Shown here in pieces: positions 38,314 to 50,686 of a stretch of DNA of 64,000 bases (the first letter of the stretch is position 1; each line of letters begins with the position of its first letter). The translations under genes were made by a program, and so were the position numbers. Source of the stretch: Hermatobates lingyangjiaoensis (taxonomy: Eukaryota; Arthropoda; Insecta; Hemiptera; Hermatobatidae); the NCBI GenBank assembly GCA_026182355.1, contig JAPFBL010000006.1:7840501-7904500 (forward strand), given 5' to 3'. The notes beneath the pieces are model-generated. The model was not told where the DNA came from. It was given only the letters and a program-made list of their open reading frames with translations, and ran no database searches.

Positions 38314-38421
38314 CCTGGTGACGACGAGAGGCTTTTCCAGGTCACAGCCGCCGCAGAGCCTGATGCCCCAGGGCTGGTGGGCCCACTCGCGCTCCACCAC
38401 CACAGTCCTCCCCGAGACCAT
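38314..38421 (-). CDS. PDZ-LIM-type (ALP/Enigma/Zasp-like) protein, first recognised coding exon
   Basis: This 108-base exon encodes residues 1-36 of the joined protein. It holds the first half of a PDZ domain, the module that binds C-terminal peptides; in this family it anchors proteins to alpha-actinin at Z-discs and actin bundles. The carboxylate-binding loop reads PWGIRL at residues 17-22, followed by CGG and KPLVVTR. PWG(F/I)RL with a following GG is the hallmark of ALP/Enigma/Zasp PDZ domains. The ATG at 38421 has G at -3 and G at +4. A CAG at 38437-38435 could instead be a splice acceptor, extending the exon to 38434. The donor is AGG|GTAATC at 38314 in phase 0. The exon is strongly GC-rich in AT-rich surroundings. 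The frame, domain and phase fit are clear; the true start codon is less certain. Confidence 0.8.
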
Positions 38422-38653
38422 GTCTCTCCCACACCTGCAACCAACACTCTCATTACTTTCGCCTAAATAATACCCACTTTTAAGCTTTCTTTTTAATATC
38501 TACTACAAAGTATCGTGCATAATTTTTCAAATTTTTTACAAATGTACTTCAGTCGTGAAAAGATCTATTAAATAATAAAAGAACAAATATATTTTTATCA
38601 GATTACTTTCAAAGATACCTTATGCATGATATAATAAGATATCAAACAATTTT

Positions 38654-39088
38654 ATATCTTATTATATCTTATAGTAACATCCTTGTCGAATATATGAGAA
38701 TTTAACTAAGAAGCCCTAAACGTATATCGAGTCCTTACGGGTCTCTTATTATATCTTAAACTAACATTCTTATCGAATATATGAGAATTTAACTAAGAAG
38801 CCCTAAACTTATACCGAGTCCTTACGGGTCTCTTATTATATCTTATACTAACATTCTTGTCGAATATATGAGAATTTAACTAAGAAGCCCTAAACGTATA
38901 TCGAGTCCTTACGGGTCTCTTATTATATCTTATACTAACATTCTTATCGAATATATGAGAATTTAACTAAGAAGCCCTAAACGTATACCGAGTCCTTACG
39001 GGTCTCTTATTATATCTTATACTAACATCCTTGTCGAATATATGAGAATTTAACTAAGAAGCCCTAATCGTATATCGAGTCCTTACGA
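38654..39088 (+). repeat. 87-bp satellite, five units
   Basis: The marker TTTAACTAAGAAGCCCTAA recurs at 38701, 38788, 38875, 38962 and 39049, exactly 87 bases apart. Units differ by only a few substitutions, so the array is young. It lies about 235 bases upstream of the PDZ ATG exon in gene orientation. Confidence 0.92.
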
Positions 39089-39258
39089 TAATATAAAATG
39101 CAGCTCACTAGCTCTGTAAGAGAAACAGCATTCTGCCTAACAGAGAATAGCAGACGGTCGACTGCTTGAGTCAGTACCAAAGTGACCCGCTCTCGCTTGC
39201 GTGCAGTATATTCACTGCTTCTATAAATTGAACAGTTCCTGTAAAAACACCTAATAAA

Positions 39259-39476
39259 TTAGAATTAGTAATAATACAATCCGTCATACCTCGTAAAGTC
39301 TCAGAAAAGCTCGACCGTTTTCGGGTCCGGCTGGATCCCATCTTCAAGAGCACCTAACTCTTGAAGCACCACCACAGTTAGGTGCTCTTGAAGATGGGAT
39401 GCAGACGGACCCAAAACCGGTCGAGCTTTTCTGAGACTTTACGAGGTATGACGGATTGTATTATTACTAATTCTAA
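39259..39476. repeat. 218-bp fold-back palindrome
   Basis: The arms of about 100 bases (TTAGAATTAGTAATAATACA and its inverse) meet at a short centre with CACCACCACAG. Each arm has GAAGATGGGAT and GACC.(A/G)AAAC.GGTCGAGC, a longer hairpin than in the other families, so any hammerhead likeness is weak. Confidence 0.8.
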
Positions 39477-40063
39477 TATTAGTGGAACTAACCCATTAAC
39501 TACATTTACCTAATAAATTCCTGCTACATACACCTATATAGTTTATCCAGTTCTCTATATAAGATAAAATGGTACGTCAAGAGAATTTTATGAATATTAT
39601 TATATTATTTTTTTCATGAACAAAATTATTTCAAAACATACTGTTTTAAGTATTATATTATTGTGTTGATTGATTAAAGCAATTTATATATTATTGAAGA
39701 TTGTAATCAGATGAAGTTATTAAACGTTGATATTTTGAATGCACTTTATTAAATGATTACTGTTTATTTGTATAATTTATAGATGAATATTCAGTTATGA
39801 AAAGTTTCTTGGGAGAAATTGTGGTCACGAGTGATTGATATATAATTATTTAACAATCATGCGAATTTAACCTAGTATACAATATCTAAATTCCCACATC
39901 ACCAGAATGTTTGCTAATATTTGGGTTACTTTACACGACAAATATATTTTTGAGTTGTTGCCACGTTCAAAAACAAGAAGTAACAAGAGATATTAATTCT
40001 CTTTATTGTTTTCAACACTCAGTTTGCAATTGCTAGCATTTGTTAATTGTGCCTATTAGTTGT

Positions 40064-40220
40064 TTTTTTTTATTGAGGCTGTGAAATAATGTGCTGGGTA
40101 TTGTGCGAATAGGAGGACTGGGGCAGCGAGAGACATGCCAAGTCGCCTGAGTGGCACTCTTCCAGATCACTTGGCACCTGGTTGCGAAACTCACCAACAC
40201 CAACATCTCAGCTGCCCCCA
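40064..40220 (-). other. GC-rich structured island with A tail, possible retroposed small RNA
   Basis: Two nested inverted repeats, GGGGCAGC/GCTGCCCC (40120-40127 with 40211-40218) and TGCCAAGT/ACTTGGCA (40136-40143 with 40169-40176), sit in AT-rich DNA. On the minus strand the segment runs on to AATAAAAAAAAAC near 40062-40074. No family recognised, and its open frame has no coding character. Confidence 0.3.
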
Positions 40221-42730
40221 AATCCTCTACTCACCCCAAACCACATTATGACTCACATCATTGTTATTTCATTTATTTTTGTATTTAATCCCAAGAACCT
40301 TTACATCATTTGCTAATGATTACCGGTCTAAATTTTAAATACATTTTAAGTAATAAAATGTTAATATATTTGCAAGTAATATCAACATATAAAACTGATA
40401 TAAATCATTATACTCAAATTATTATTACGAGCAATTGTTTTCAAATTTTTTTTGAAAAAATCTTGATTAATTTTTTAATCCAGTTTGCCAAAAATCTTGT
40501 CAAATCTTGACTAATGTTTTAGACAACATGAATAATACATTTAATTTATTATATCAAATTAATATCATCTATGAAAGTTACAAATGAAGGCAATAGTGAA
40601 CACAATATGCTATTGTTTGTATTTTCTTTGAAGTTTACAATGCTGAATTACTCGGACGAATAACTGTCATTACGACTAATGTCTCATCAAAGAACCATAG
40701 TAATAATTTATAGTTGTTTACACACAAGAAATAAACCCTTTAATTTTAAGATGTATGTCTCAGAACTTTTTATTGCTTGTAAATAACTTTCAAAACACGA
40801 TACATTTAATAACTAGTGCCACGATTAATTCATAATCTAACCATCAGGTTATCTTCCCAACCATGCCACATCTATGCATCAGGCATTCCATGACCACATG
40901 TTACCATCAAATTTAACCCCATTGCAGAAAATCCACGACCACATTTAACTAAAAAATAAACAATGCCATCGATAATCCATGACGACAGTATCCATTAACA
41001 TCAATAAATATTCTCAAATTAATTATTCTTTACGTAATTCAAAAGTTTTCACTCGATTTGTTTGGCCACAGACATTTATAATGTTAACATAAACAATGGG
41101 TAATTCTATCTGCCTTCCAGGAGTCAAAGGACATCTCTCTCCTGTTACTTTACAGAAACTACTTTTGCCAGTGGTATTTCAATTTAAACAAAACTTAATT
41201 CTAATATTTGTAATATGTGATTGTAAAAACAAAATCGATGATTGCATAAAGAAGGGGGATAAGTGTAATATAATTCTGTCAAGACTACCAAATTTCAAAA
41301 TTTATTTCTTGTAGGTATTATACAATTTGTAGGTATTATAATATTGCAAAAAAAATACGATACGTGAATTTTAAATGACAGAACGTAAAGAAGAACGTGA
41401 TCAAAGCACATCACCTTTGATGTGATTTTCAAAAATGTGATCATTTTTGTTGGAGTGTGATTTGAAAAATGGACTAGCTGTAAAATTGGTGAAATTATAA
41501 GAAGAAAACAAGGTAAAATGGTAAATAATCACCTTAAAATTACAAACAACTGCGGTGCTCTCAATAATATTTTGATTTATTAGCGGAAATACTGTCGTTC
41601 ATTCAGCCGAAATATATGTATTCTGAAAAAAAGTACTGTCACTGCTATTAAATATACTGCTTTGATATTTTGTGATATTATTTAGGAATATCTACAGCCT
41701 ATAATTGCTAGACTTGGAACACAAATTATAACACAATCTAGTATATAATATTTAATTTAATCATTCATACTATAGTATTACTTGGAAGGTGGTTCTACGT
41801 CATTTAGTACTGTATAAATTTTCATGAGATGTAAAAATTCAGTGTTTTACAAAGACGGTTTAAATTTAAACCAAAATGACTATTTATATAAAGTTTTAGA
41901 AGGAGAGCTGTTCCCTTTAACTCCCTAAGGAGGTCAATTAGAGATTTGGAACTACATTCCTTGTTTTTCCCAAAAAAAAACAATCATATAAGAATATCTG
42001 TCTGCTTATTATATAGAGTTGGATTTAATAGCTTTAATTGTTATTAAAAATGTGTATATTTTGTCATTAATATTTTAAAATCATTTCAAAATCTAGAAAC
42101 AGATATTATGATGCATATCATTTTGGAGGTTAATCATAAATTTGTTAGGGTTCAATTTTAACAAACGTTTTCTTATTTTGATTTTCCTATTTTAGTTAAT
42201 AACCAGTAAATTTTAATAGAATAAATTATTCGATAGAATTCAAATAAATATGTTAGTAGGAAGAAATGTGTATTAATTTGAACTTGCAATTAAAAGAATT
42301 GGTTGTTTTAGATTACGTGGGACACATTGCCGAAGTAGGTCTGTCGCTATTTTAGTATAAACTCAATTCAGTTGAATGACCAGCTAATTAGGCCTCTTTC
42401 TATAACAGGAAATTAGAAGTCTTGAAACAAGGGTCGTGATTCATTTGCCATGAACAAATCGTTTTGCAATGATTTTGACTTGCTCCCTTCATATTTTAAT
42501 TAATATCTAGTATTTACATAAATAAATACATTATACCTTTTTTTAATTCTTCTATTTTGTTTGCCATTAATATGAAAATTTATTTATTTTGGATATGGTA
42601 AACAAGGTTATATGCAAATAGAAATTTATTAGATTTTCTTTCAGTTAAGCAAGCGATCAAAAATAGGTGTGCTCTGAATTTGATAAATCGCCCCTCCTTC
42701 ATTCTTTTCAAAATAAATTCTTTCCCTCCT

Positions 42731-42741
42731 CGTCTATCTCA

Positions 42742-42801
<60 letters not shown>
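42731..42801 (+). repeat. (CT)n microsatellite
   Basis: Nearly pure CT units with one CC interruption, ending in CTATCTATCTCT. Confidence 0.9.
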
Positions 42802-42806
<5 letters not shown>

Positions 42807-43377
42807 CTGGACTAGTTGGAATAAATATTAAACTCATACATTCCTTATTAACACAATGTCTCTTAATATGTTTCACTGTCATGTTTTGTCTTTTCTACTT
42901 GCCCTGCTCCTTTTGAAAAGACCACTGCATCAATAATTTAATCTTTATTTCGATTCGGATTTAAACATTCTTATTAAATTAATAAAGGTCTGTGCGAAAG
43001 ACCTTCGACACATCAATTTATAAAATAATTTAAATGGGGAAGTGTCTGTGGTACAAGGGAGGTTGGAGAATACCCGCAGGGAACACTGAACAGTCACATA
43101 CTTATACAATAATGTTCTTATTTCAACAATAAGTAGATTATACAATACTTATACAATACTTATACAATACTTATTTCAATAAAATAATGTAGAAATTTAA
43201 TTATTAATCCATAATTCACTCCTACCCGGTACACTATGACATTTTAGACGGGTTGCATACCTTATCCTTCATTAATTAATATAATTTTTTTTAGTTACAG
43301 TTTGAGTAGATACTTCAGTATAAATAAAGAATGAATTGTAATAAAAAACTGTTTTTTGTATTAATTAAATTAACTTA

Positions 43378-43707
43378 GGTTAGGTTAGGTTAGGTTGCAG
43401 TGGCAGTTCCACAAGGGAACACACTTAGGCCGAACATTGGCCCTTTGTGATACCACACAATGAAGATTGATTCTACAGTGGGAGTCCTAAATTTTGCCTA
43501 ACTCAAATGTATTTAGAGTTGGGATCTTTAACGAGTACCTGACATCGTACAGGCTCGGGACCGACGGTTTAACGTCCTTCTCCGAGGGAAGACGCGCTCA
43601 GATTTATTCACCTCCCGCGTGAATAAATCGAGGGCTAGGTGAGGATCGAACCCCGGTCCTATCAGTTCAGAGGTGAGCACGTAACCACTGAGCTAGCCTG
43701 GCCCCCT
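43378..43707 (-). mobile_element. tRNA-derived SINE with 14-bp target duplication
   Basis: Read on the minus strand, the head GGCCAGGCTAGCTCAGTGGT has a tRNA-like A box (TAGCTCAGTGG, 43685-43695) and a B box (GGTTCGATCC, 43643-43652), the split promoter of RNA polymerase III. A 250-base body with GACGTTAAACCGTCGGTCCC follows, then a tail of about four AACCT units at 43378-43396. The target sequence ATTAAATTAACTTA is repeated exactly at 43364-43377 and 43708-43721. The copy is therefore complete and probably fairly recent. Confidence 0.88.
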
Positions 43708-43721
43708 ATTAAATTAACTTA

Positions 43722-45800
43722 CCATCCAAACTTTTGAAATAAAGAGCGCATAGCACATAGCAATTCAAAAAACTTCCGCACAAGTTTTAAAGAACAATTT
43801 CAAGGTGACTTTATTAAATATTGCAATGCTTGTTATTTGTACGAATAGTAATTGATTATATGAATATTGAATATGATTAAAATAACTCTTACTTCGACTC
43901 CTCTTTTATTTCCTTCCACATGTTTCTCATTTTTTATCCCTAATGCAGAAAATACTTGTAAATATTTAGTAGGACACTTAAGTCACTAAATATTATCCTA
44001 AGATATGTTTGCATAGTAAAACGTATTATAAGAAATTATGTTATGCAGTTTCACTGTACTAATTAATGTTTGACATTAATGAATGTCTAACATTAATGAT
44101 TTTAATCGATAAAGAATTTTCATATTTGCTGAAACATATAAATACATTTATTATTGTTATAGCAATGAATATACTGTTATAACAATTGTTTTCTAATGGT
44201 TTTAAAAATGCCAATTTGCTATAAATTCTGGTTGTTAACTTTAAAAATGCATTCATGTTAATGTATTAAAAATTTATTTTACATACATTTTAAATGATAA
44301 AATATTAAAAGATTTAAATTACATATTAAAGTACTTTTTTAGATGTTATTAAACTTGCTTCGGTCCTATTAGAAATACCCTCTTGTTAAAGACAAATCTT
44401 AATTTCACAATTACATAATTAAGAATATGAAAATCCATAATAATAACGACTTCACCATATTCGGAAAAACTCATTAAAATTTCTTTGGTAATTGTTAATT
44501 TCAAAACATACATCAGAATAGAATAAAATGGTATTCAGTAAATTAAAGAAATATGAAAGCGTCCAATGCAATTGTACGAAATTATTTTTAAAACCCCTTG
44601 TAATATCATGTAGCCTTTAGAGAAAATGAAAGAGGTGTGTTACAGTAGGTAGAGTCGCTAGTAGTATTTGTTGCAGGAAGGGTTGGACGTTAGACGGGCT
44701 GAGATGGGATTTGGCACGCAGTTTGCCAAAACTAACAGATATTGGCACACGTGTTCCACTTTTAGTTTATTGTCACCAGGCAACTGCTATTTCAGCTCTT
44801 CTTTTCTTTCATTCTATATTATTCTAATTTTTTTATCCCTGCTATATAAAAATACATATGGGCATAATTGTAATATTCGAGGGATAACAGTAAACTAATT
44901 GATATAGTCACAAAATGCTTTCGTATAACTCATCTATTATGTCCAATAACATACTAATTAATAACAACTCATAGGTTTCTTAAATTTTAATCATATAATT
45001 ATTAATGCCAAGAATATTAGCATGACTTTGTTAGTATATAATTGACAATTTCGCCTGTATCTGTTAATGTGATGCTGGATGTCATTGGCTTTGTAATAAG
45101 CGACTCGGACCACTGGAGATTTTGAATTCGTATCTCACTCTGGTTGCAGAACGTAGTTCCTGTGCACGCAGCCCCTAAGAGAGTATACCTTATTTGATTT
45201 ATTACCACGTGCATTGACCTTTCACCATGGAAACTAAGAGAGTATACCAGTCATAGTTACTAAACTACATGATGTGTTGTTTACGGCCTGCAACCCTACT
45301 CTAAATAAGCTGACTACGTAAAAATGTAAGACTCACTATTCACCTCGATAACACCAATAACCAATGACTCCCGACATACCCTGTTATTAAATTTTTGGAT
45401 GCATTATTCCCTTATTAGTCCTGAAGAAATGCCTAAGATTCACTGATATTTAATCATGTCGTGAGTGAAGTATTATGATATTCACTCCATGGATTCTCCA
45501 ATATTTTGTAAATTTATTTTATTCTCCCAAATAATAAAATAGATCAAGAAAAGGAAATTAAGGTCAATTGTCTTCTGTCATTATAATTCTTTTTTCAGCT
45601 TTGCACTTAGTTGTAATTTGTTTTACCTAGTTGAATTTTATGAAATTATTATGCTTTTTTATAGAAGACGAAGAACCAGTTGGAAAACAATCAACCACAA
45701 ATTAAGATGTTAATAATGTATTGTTCCGTTGCAATAAAATAAATTAGCCTTTTAAATTCAATATTGTTCAAGAATAATACAAAAAGATTTTTTTAATAAT
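43722..45800. other. AT-rich sequence, no gene recognised
   Basis: A modestly GC-richer patch at 44640-44780 lacks a sustained frame. Nothing else recognised. Confidence 0.45.
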
Positions 45801-45824
45801 TTTCAAAGAGGTAGATTATGTATC

Positions 45825-45960
45825 TTTCGATCTCTTCATAGATCATCTTCAGGTATAAGAAAATGAACATTTAGCCAATAAGAATAAACTTGTTTTATAT
45901 ATAGTAGTACTATATCTTTTTTAGGCCTGAAAAAAAGATTTGAATGAAGATCGAAACGTC
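45825..45960. repeat. pair of opposed hammerhead-like motifs
   Basis: Minus strand at 45853-45825: CTGAAGA-T-GATCT-ATGAAG-AGATC-GAAAGATAC, a clean five-pair hairpin. Plus strand at 45921-45960: CCTGAAAAA...GAAGATCGAAACGTCTGC, with GAAAC followed by GTC, the hammerhead cleavage-site pattern. They lie about 80 bases apart in opposite orientation, as in the palindromes. Confidence 0.5.
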
Positions 45961-46029
45961 TGCAGTTAAATTTGAATTTGAAACTGGAGAAACTGACTGC
46001 ATCCGAATACACCTATTTTCCCTTATATA

Positions 46030-46600
46030 TATATATAACAAGATTTCACAATAAAAACGTGGAATAACAAATCCCCCTGCCAAGTGATGGACTTTACTCC
46101 GTGGTAAAGGTCGATAGTAAATCAATGTCCTTGTTTCTCTGCGGAAATCTCTTGAGAAGATGGTGCTTCTCACACAGCGACTCCCTAGAGAGTCTATATT
46201 TCTTGTATGTGAAACAATAGTCACCACGAGTCCAAAACCATTGACCGGGCATGAGGATATGACGTCTTGCATGGCCATCACAACTCCGAGGTCCCGACAG
46301 TATTTTAAGAGCTCTCGGAAAGAACTCCGGACCTAGGTCCTATTGAGCCAGTCTTGGCTATAGCTGAGGTCAGTGACCACAAAGTGTTCTGCCTGTTAGC
46401 ACGTCTACGTTAGCAGCGTAACATGTTGCCCATTCTCGCGGCAAGGACGCCGACGGATGGGCACTTGGGATTGAGGGGGTCTATCACTCCATAGAAAGAG
46501 AATCCTCCCAGAGGAGATCCCCCTGAGCCTTCTTGAGGCCACACAAAGATAGACAAACATGACTAACTTCTATATTTCCACAATAGTCGCCATCAGAAAA
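46030..46600 (-). pseudogene. GC-rich broken coding-like segment beside a Penelope-like end
   Basis: After (TA)n at 46025, the sequence AAGATTTCACAATAAAAACG repeats the start of the CTTGTTA family. The next 500 bases are unusually GC-rich. On the minus strand one frame reads GPEFFPRALKILSGPRS and RLSRESLCEKHHLLKRFPQR, with frameshifts and stops before and after. It looks like dead retroelement coding sequence. The domain is not recognised, and membership of a Penelope-like element is inferred from position only. Confidence 0.35.
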
Positions 46601-47495
46601 TGAAAAGTCACTTATGGAGGCAAGGCGGTGAGTTTTTTTTTCGAGAATATTGTCTAAGAAGAAACAAAGTAGAAACCTATATCAAAACTAAATTCTCTAC
46701 ACGTTTTAAAAATATTTCAATATAATTGATTTATGTCGATTTTTTTACAAAAATGAGTTAAACTCTATACAAATAATATGTGGTATTAAAAGTTGTTTAT
46801 TAATGACACAATGACTTTTGGAAAGAGGAGTCCATCAGTCTAAATGGAAATAGTTGTAAGAGAATATTGATTGAAGCGACGAGTTCTGACAGCCATAATA
46901 GCTATTCTATATTAACAGAGCCTCTAGTCAACATTAGCCTTGTCTGTGATCTGACAGACCTGGTCAACTGCCAAAACATTGCAATAAAAGCCTCAAAAAA
47001 TAATAATTCTTTGTTTTCAAATTATTAAACCAAAATGTATCTAGCATTACTATTTTTACTCCAATATTTGTCACTATTTACTATTGTAAGTTTTCTCTTC
47101 CTCCAGAAAGATAAATCAAAGCTGATGAATTAAAATACATTACCAAGTAATGGTTTATTAAAAAGTAATACTAAAGAAGAGCTGCCTAATATATTTTATG
47201 CGTGATATATTTGTGATGAGAACTTAGCTATGCTAATGATTAATTATTCTCATCTACAACTCCTTCATTAAATATCAAGTATTTAAATCTGTGTTCATCT
47301 GTTCTCCAGAGAATATTTCAAGCGTTTTCTACATGTTATAGAATAAGATTACCAATCACATAAGTAAAGTTATCGTTAAAATCACGATAGAACTAAATCG
47401 TTAAACTAAATGATAGAAATTAAAGTGGTGTTTAGTATGGTTATTCAAGTTATTTTGAAAGGTTTCTTGACACTTGAAGTAACTTTTACTTTTGG

Positions 47496-47591
47496 TACGA
47501 GTGTAAAAGGCCTGCTTTTTAAAACTAGTAGAAAAGAAATTATTACAAATAATCAATTTTTGATTACAAAAAGTCATCCACCCAAGTAGTA

Positions 47592-47628
<37 letters not shown>

Positions 47629-47801
47629 CTTTGCAGTGGCCAGAATGACACCTAATAAAAGTTTATGTTAATAGTCTCAACTGCTTACAGGTCGTTTAGT
47701 TAAGTACGAGTGTAAAAGGCCTGCTTTTTAAAACTAGTAGAAAAGAAATTATTACAAATAATCAATTTTTGATTACAAAAAAGTCATCCACCCAAGTAGT
47801 A

Positions 47802-47850
<49 letters not shown>

Positions 47851-48024
47851 CTTTGCAGTGGCCAGAATGACACCTAATAAAAGTTTATGTTAATAGTCTC
47901 AACTGCTTACAGGTCGTTTAGTTAAGTACGAGTGTAAAAGGCCTGCTTTTTAAAACTAGTAGAAAAGAAATTATTACAAATAATCAATTTTTGATTACAA
48001 AAAGTCATCCACCCAAGTAGTACC

Positions 48025-48073
<49 letters not shown>

Positions 48074-48157
48074 TATTATATCTTTGCAGTGGCCACAATG
48101 ACACCTAATAAAAGTTTATCTTAATAGTCTCAACTGCTTACAGGTCGTTTAGTTAAG
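47496..48157 (+). repeat. three-unit tandem repeat, about 209-230 bp
   Basis: Units start at 47496, 47705 and 47927 with TACGAGTGTAAAAGGCCTGC and end CAGGTCGTTTAGTTAAG. Each contains its own (TA)n tract, and the length differences lie almost wholly in that tract. Outside it, the units are nearly identical. Confidence 0.92.
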
Positions 48158-48160
48158 ACT

Positions 48161-48355
48161 AAACTTCCTGTAAGGTTTAATATTTTGACCCTCACGTTAT
48201 GAATATCTAATTCCTATAATTCAAATTCTGTAAAAATTGCAAATATATGGATTTTAATATGAGAGGTAAGGTGTTCTCTATTTTAGTGACGCCATCTCTA
48301 GATCATTTTTTTTAAAAAACTCTAAATCCTTACTTTAAACTCATTTAATATGTTT
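48161..48355 (+). repeat. dispersed repeat, copy 1
   Basis: The 195 bases from AAACTTCCTGTAAGGTTTAA to TCATTTAATATGTTT match 50750-50945 at roughly 90% identity and in the same direction. Confidence 0.85.
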
Positions 48356-48359
48356 AAAT

Positions 48360-50134
48360 AATTATTTAAATATTTAAATATAATAAACATAATCAAATAT
48401 TTTATTATGTTTACAACATTTTCAAATGTTTTACAACAATGAAATGTTTAATTTTATTGTAAACATAACATTGTTTAACATTTTATGAGTGGTTAAACAA
48501 TACTCATCCCTTGAAAGCACTGGTGTCGAAGTGTTACAAACTGGTTCGAACCCATAGTACAACTATACTTTCAGTAAGTTCTCGTCAGTAACAGAAAAAT
48601 TTTGACAATCATGGTAGGTGAACCTAGAAAAATTATTATTCTAGGTGTTTTATTTTAAAACTTAGTTATGAATTATATGAGTTGATACAATATGATTTAG
48701 AAATGCCATTCTTCCAAATCATAAAAATTACAGCATGGATTTTAGAAGTAAAGATAATTGTGTTTTTAAAATGGTTTTTTCCATTATAATATTAGAACAA
48801 TTGTTTATAAGGTTGGAATGTTCACTTATTTCTTCCTAACATTTAAATATCTTTTTCTGTGTTTTATAAGTTGTGAGAAAATTAAATATTGGTTCAACAT
48901 AATATTTAGGTACCTGTTTCACAGACGTCTGTGATCGTGTGCAAGTTATCACGCTAACATTGTGTCAAAGGACCATGTCCACTGAATACAATGTTTTTAA
49001 ACTTTTGATTTACCTTGATTAAGGTAAATCAAAAGTAGTTTGCTCAGTAGAGCGAGGACAATAAATATCTACAAAAACTATGGCTAGTTGTCCACACTGA
49101 CTAGGGAAAAGTAATGAAAGTAATTTCTTGCTAAAACATGACAAAATCTAATTCAATGATTCAAAAAACAAACGTCAAAGTAAACAAAAAATATTTAATA
49201 AAATAGATATTGTATAGAAAAGATTATTTCTTACTTTAAACAACTAGTCTCTAAAAGCTGGAGGATCAATTGGTAGGAGAATGCCGATGACACAGGCAAG
49301 GATTAGACATACTCAAGGAAGAGAAAATCGTTAGATAGCATGTTTGCTTTAACGCCAAAGATTCGATGGTGATTTACTAATATCTTACAATCATTCATAC
49401 CATATGAAAATCAAAAGGTCCTCAAATGATGTGTATCAGCTGATTTGCCTTGAATTGAGAAGGCCTTAAAAGTACAGCATAAACTTATATATGGTGCATT
49501 ACGAAAACTTTTTAAATGACAACACAGCTTATTAATGAATTTATGTCACGATGTGGGCAGCCTCCAAACAAAACATTTCTATCTTCAAGTCTATGAGTCA
49601 CTTTTCAGAATAACGACCTAACAAATGTGTTCGTTCTGCCACAGACCAAAAAATTCACTAAGAATTGACTTTACAAACTTTCAGCAACGCATACTCAAGA
49701 TAAATGAATATTTCATGTTTTTTAAAAGACTACTTCATGGAAAATGGTATCATTTTAACAATATGATATCCGCAGAAGCAAATGGATCACCAGACACGTT
49801 TAGTCGTTCTCAAAGTATATAAATTACGAATAAAAAGAATCAAATATATTTGAAATTTACTGTATCAGTTCAACATTAAAAAGCTAAAAATTAAAGTGCG
49901 TATTGTAACTAATACCCCCAATTAGTCACAATATTGAATTCGTCATAAAACGATTGAACAAGGCTAGTATCAGCGCATTCAACATTCTAGATTGTTCAAA
50001 TGTTGTGGTCAAAGTTAGCAAGAGAATAACAACTATAAAGGTAATTTTACCATAAAATATATAGAAAAATTATGAATTAGGCAAGCCAGGGTGGACATAA
50101 GACAGAAAAAAAAAACATTTGGAAGCGGTCCAGA
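48360..50134. other. AT-rich sequence between the two 195-bp repeats
   Basis: No recognised gene. GGTTCGAACCC at 48542-48552 resembles a tRNA B box in isolation. Confidence 0.45.
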
Positions 50135-50142
50135 GTCTAGAG

Positions 50143-50686
50143 CAGTGTTTCTCAAATTACTCAACTGACAACAATGCACTAACAACGCACCAATTCATCC
50201 TTTGGACAGGAATTGAATTTTCACAAACAAGTTTGGCAAATGAGCTGAAATTTTCAGTATCAATTGTTTATCGTGTCGACAGATAGAATACCTACCTGGT
50301 AGTTTCCCATTGGTAAATAATATGTAACATGTAATATCTAGAAATATACCTGACTATACAGAAGCCTATCTTCCATTTACTCTTCAGAAATAATGCTACT
50401 TTCCATGGGCAAAAAATAACTTCTTCCCTTCACTAAACTTGTCTATTGACTGACAGCGCAAACTCAGCAATTATTATGCACGTGTTTTCCAACAAGATGG
50501 AAAACATGAACAGTCGCAGTTTTTCCTTTTTGCTATGCAGGTTTGCTGCTGTGTGAGTCCACCTAATCACAGAACAATTGATAAATAGAATTTCTTTAAC
50601 ACCTCCATATAAGGCGGAACTTCCTACCCCTTGCACTTCTCTAATGCCCCCAAAGGGGGTAGTGCAGCCCAGTTTGAGAAACACTG
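50143..50686. mobile_element. short non-autonomous hAT element
   Basis: The ends CAGTGTTTCTCAAATTACTC and the inverse of AGTTTGAGAAACACTG are classic hAT terminal inverted repeats. The 544-base length and lack of transposase mark it as non-autonomous. The flanking octamers gtctagag and atctagta share TCTAG. The 3' part has CCCCCAAAGGGGG, common beside such ends. Confidence 0.72.

Larger units (their letters stand above)
39480..43360. other. AT-rich sequence upstream of the first PDZ exon
   Basis: Contains the 40.1 kb structured island and the (CT)n tract. No reading frame with coding character. Confidence 0.5.

Noticed and set aside
38257..38466. Plus-strand open frame over the first PDZ exon
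   Set aside because: Antisense shadow; only the minus strand gives the PDZ sequence and splice sites.
43376..43396. Interstitial telomere or chromosome end
   Set aside because: Only about four TTAGG units, and they form the 3' tail of the SINE inside its target duplication.
43642..43697. Functional tRNA gene
   Set aside because: A and B boxes are present, but no cloverleaf with acceptor stem closes; it is the head of a SINE with a body, tail and target duplication.
48536..48560. tRNA gene suggested by GGTTCGAACCC
   Set aside because: No A box or acceptor stem at the right distance; isolated B-box-like string.
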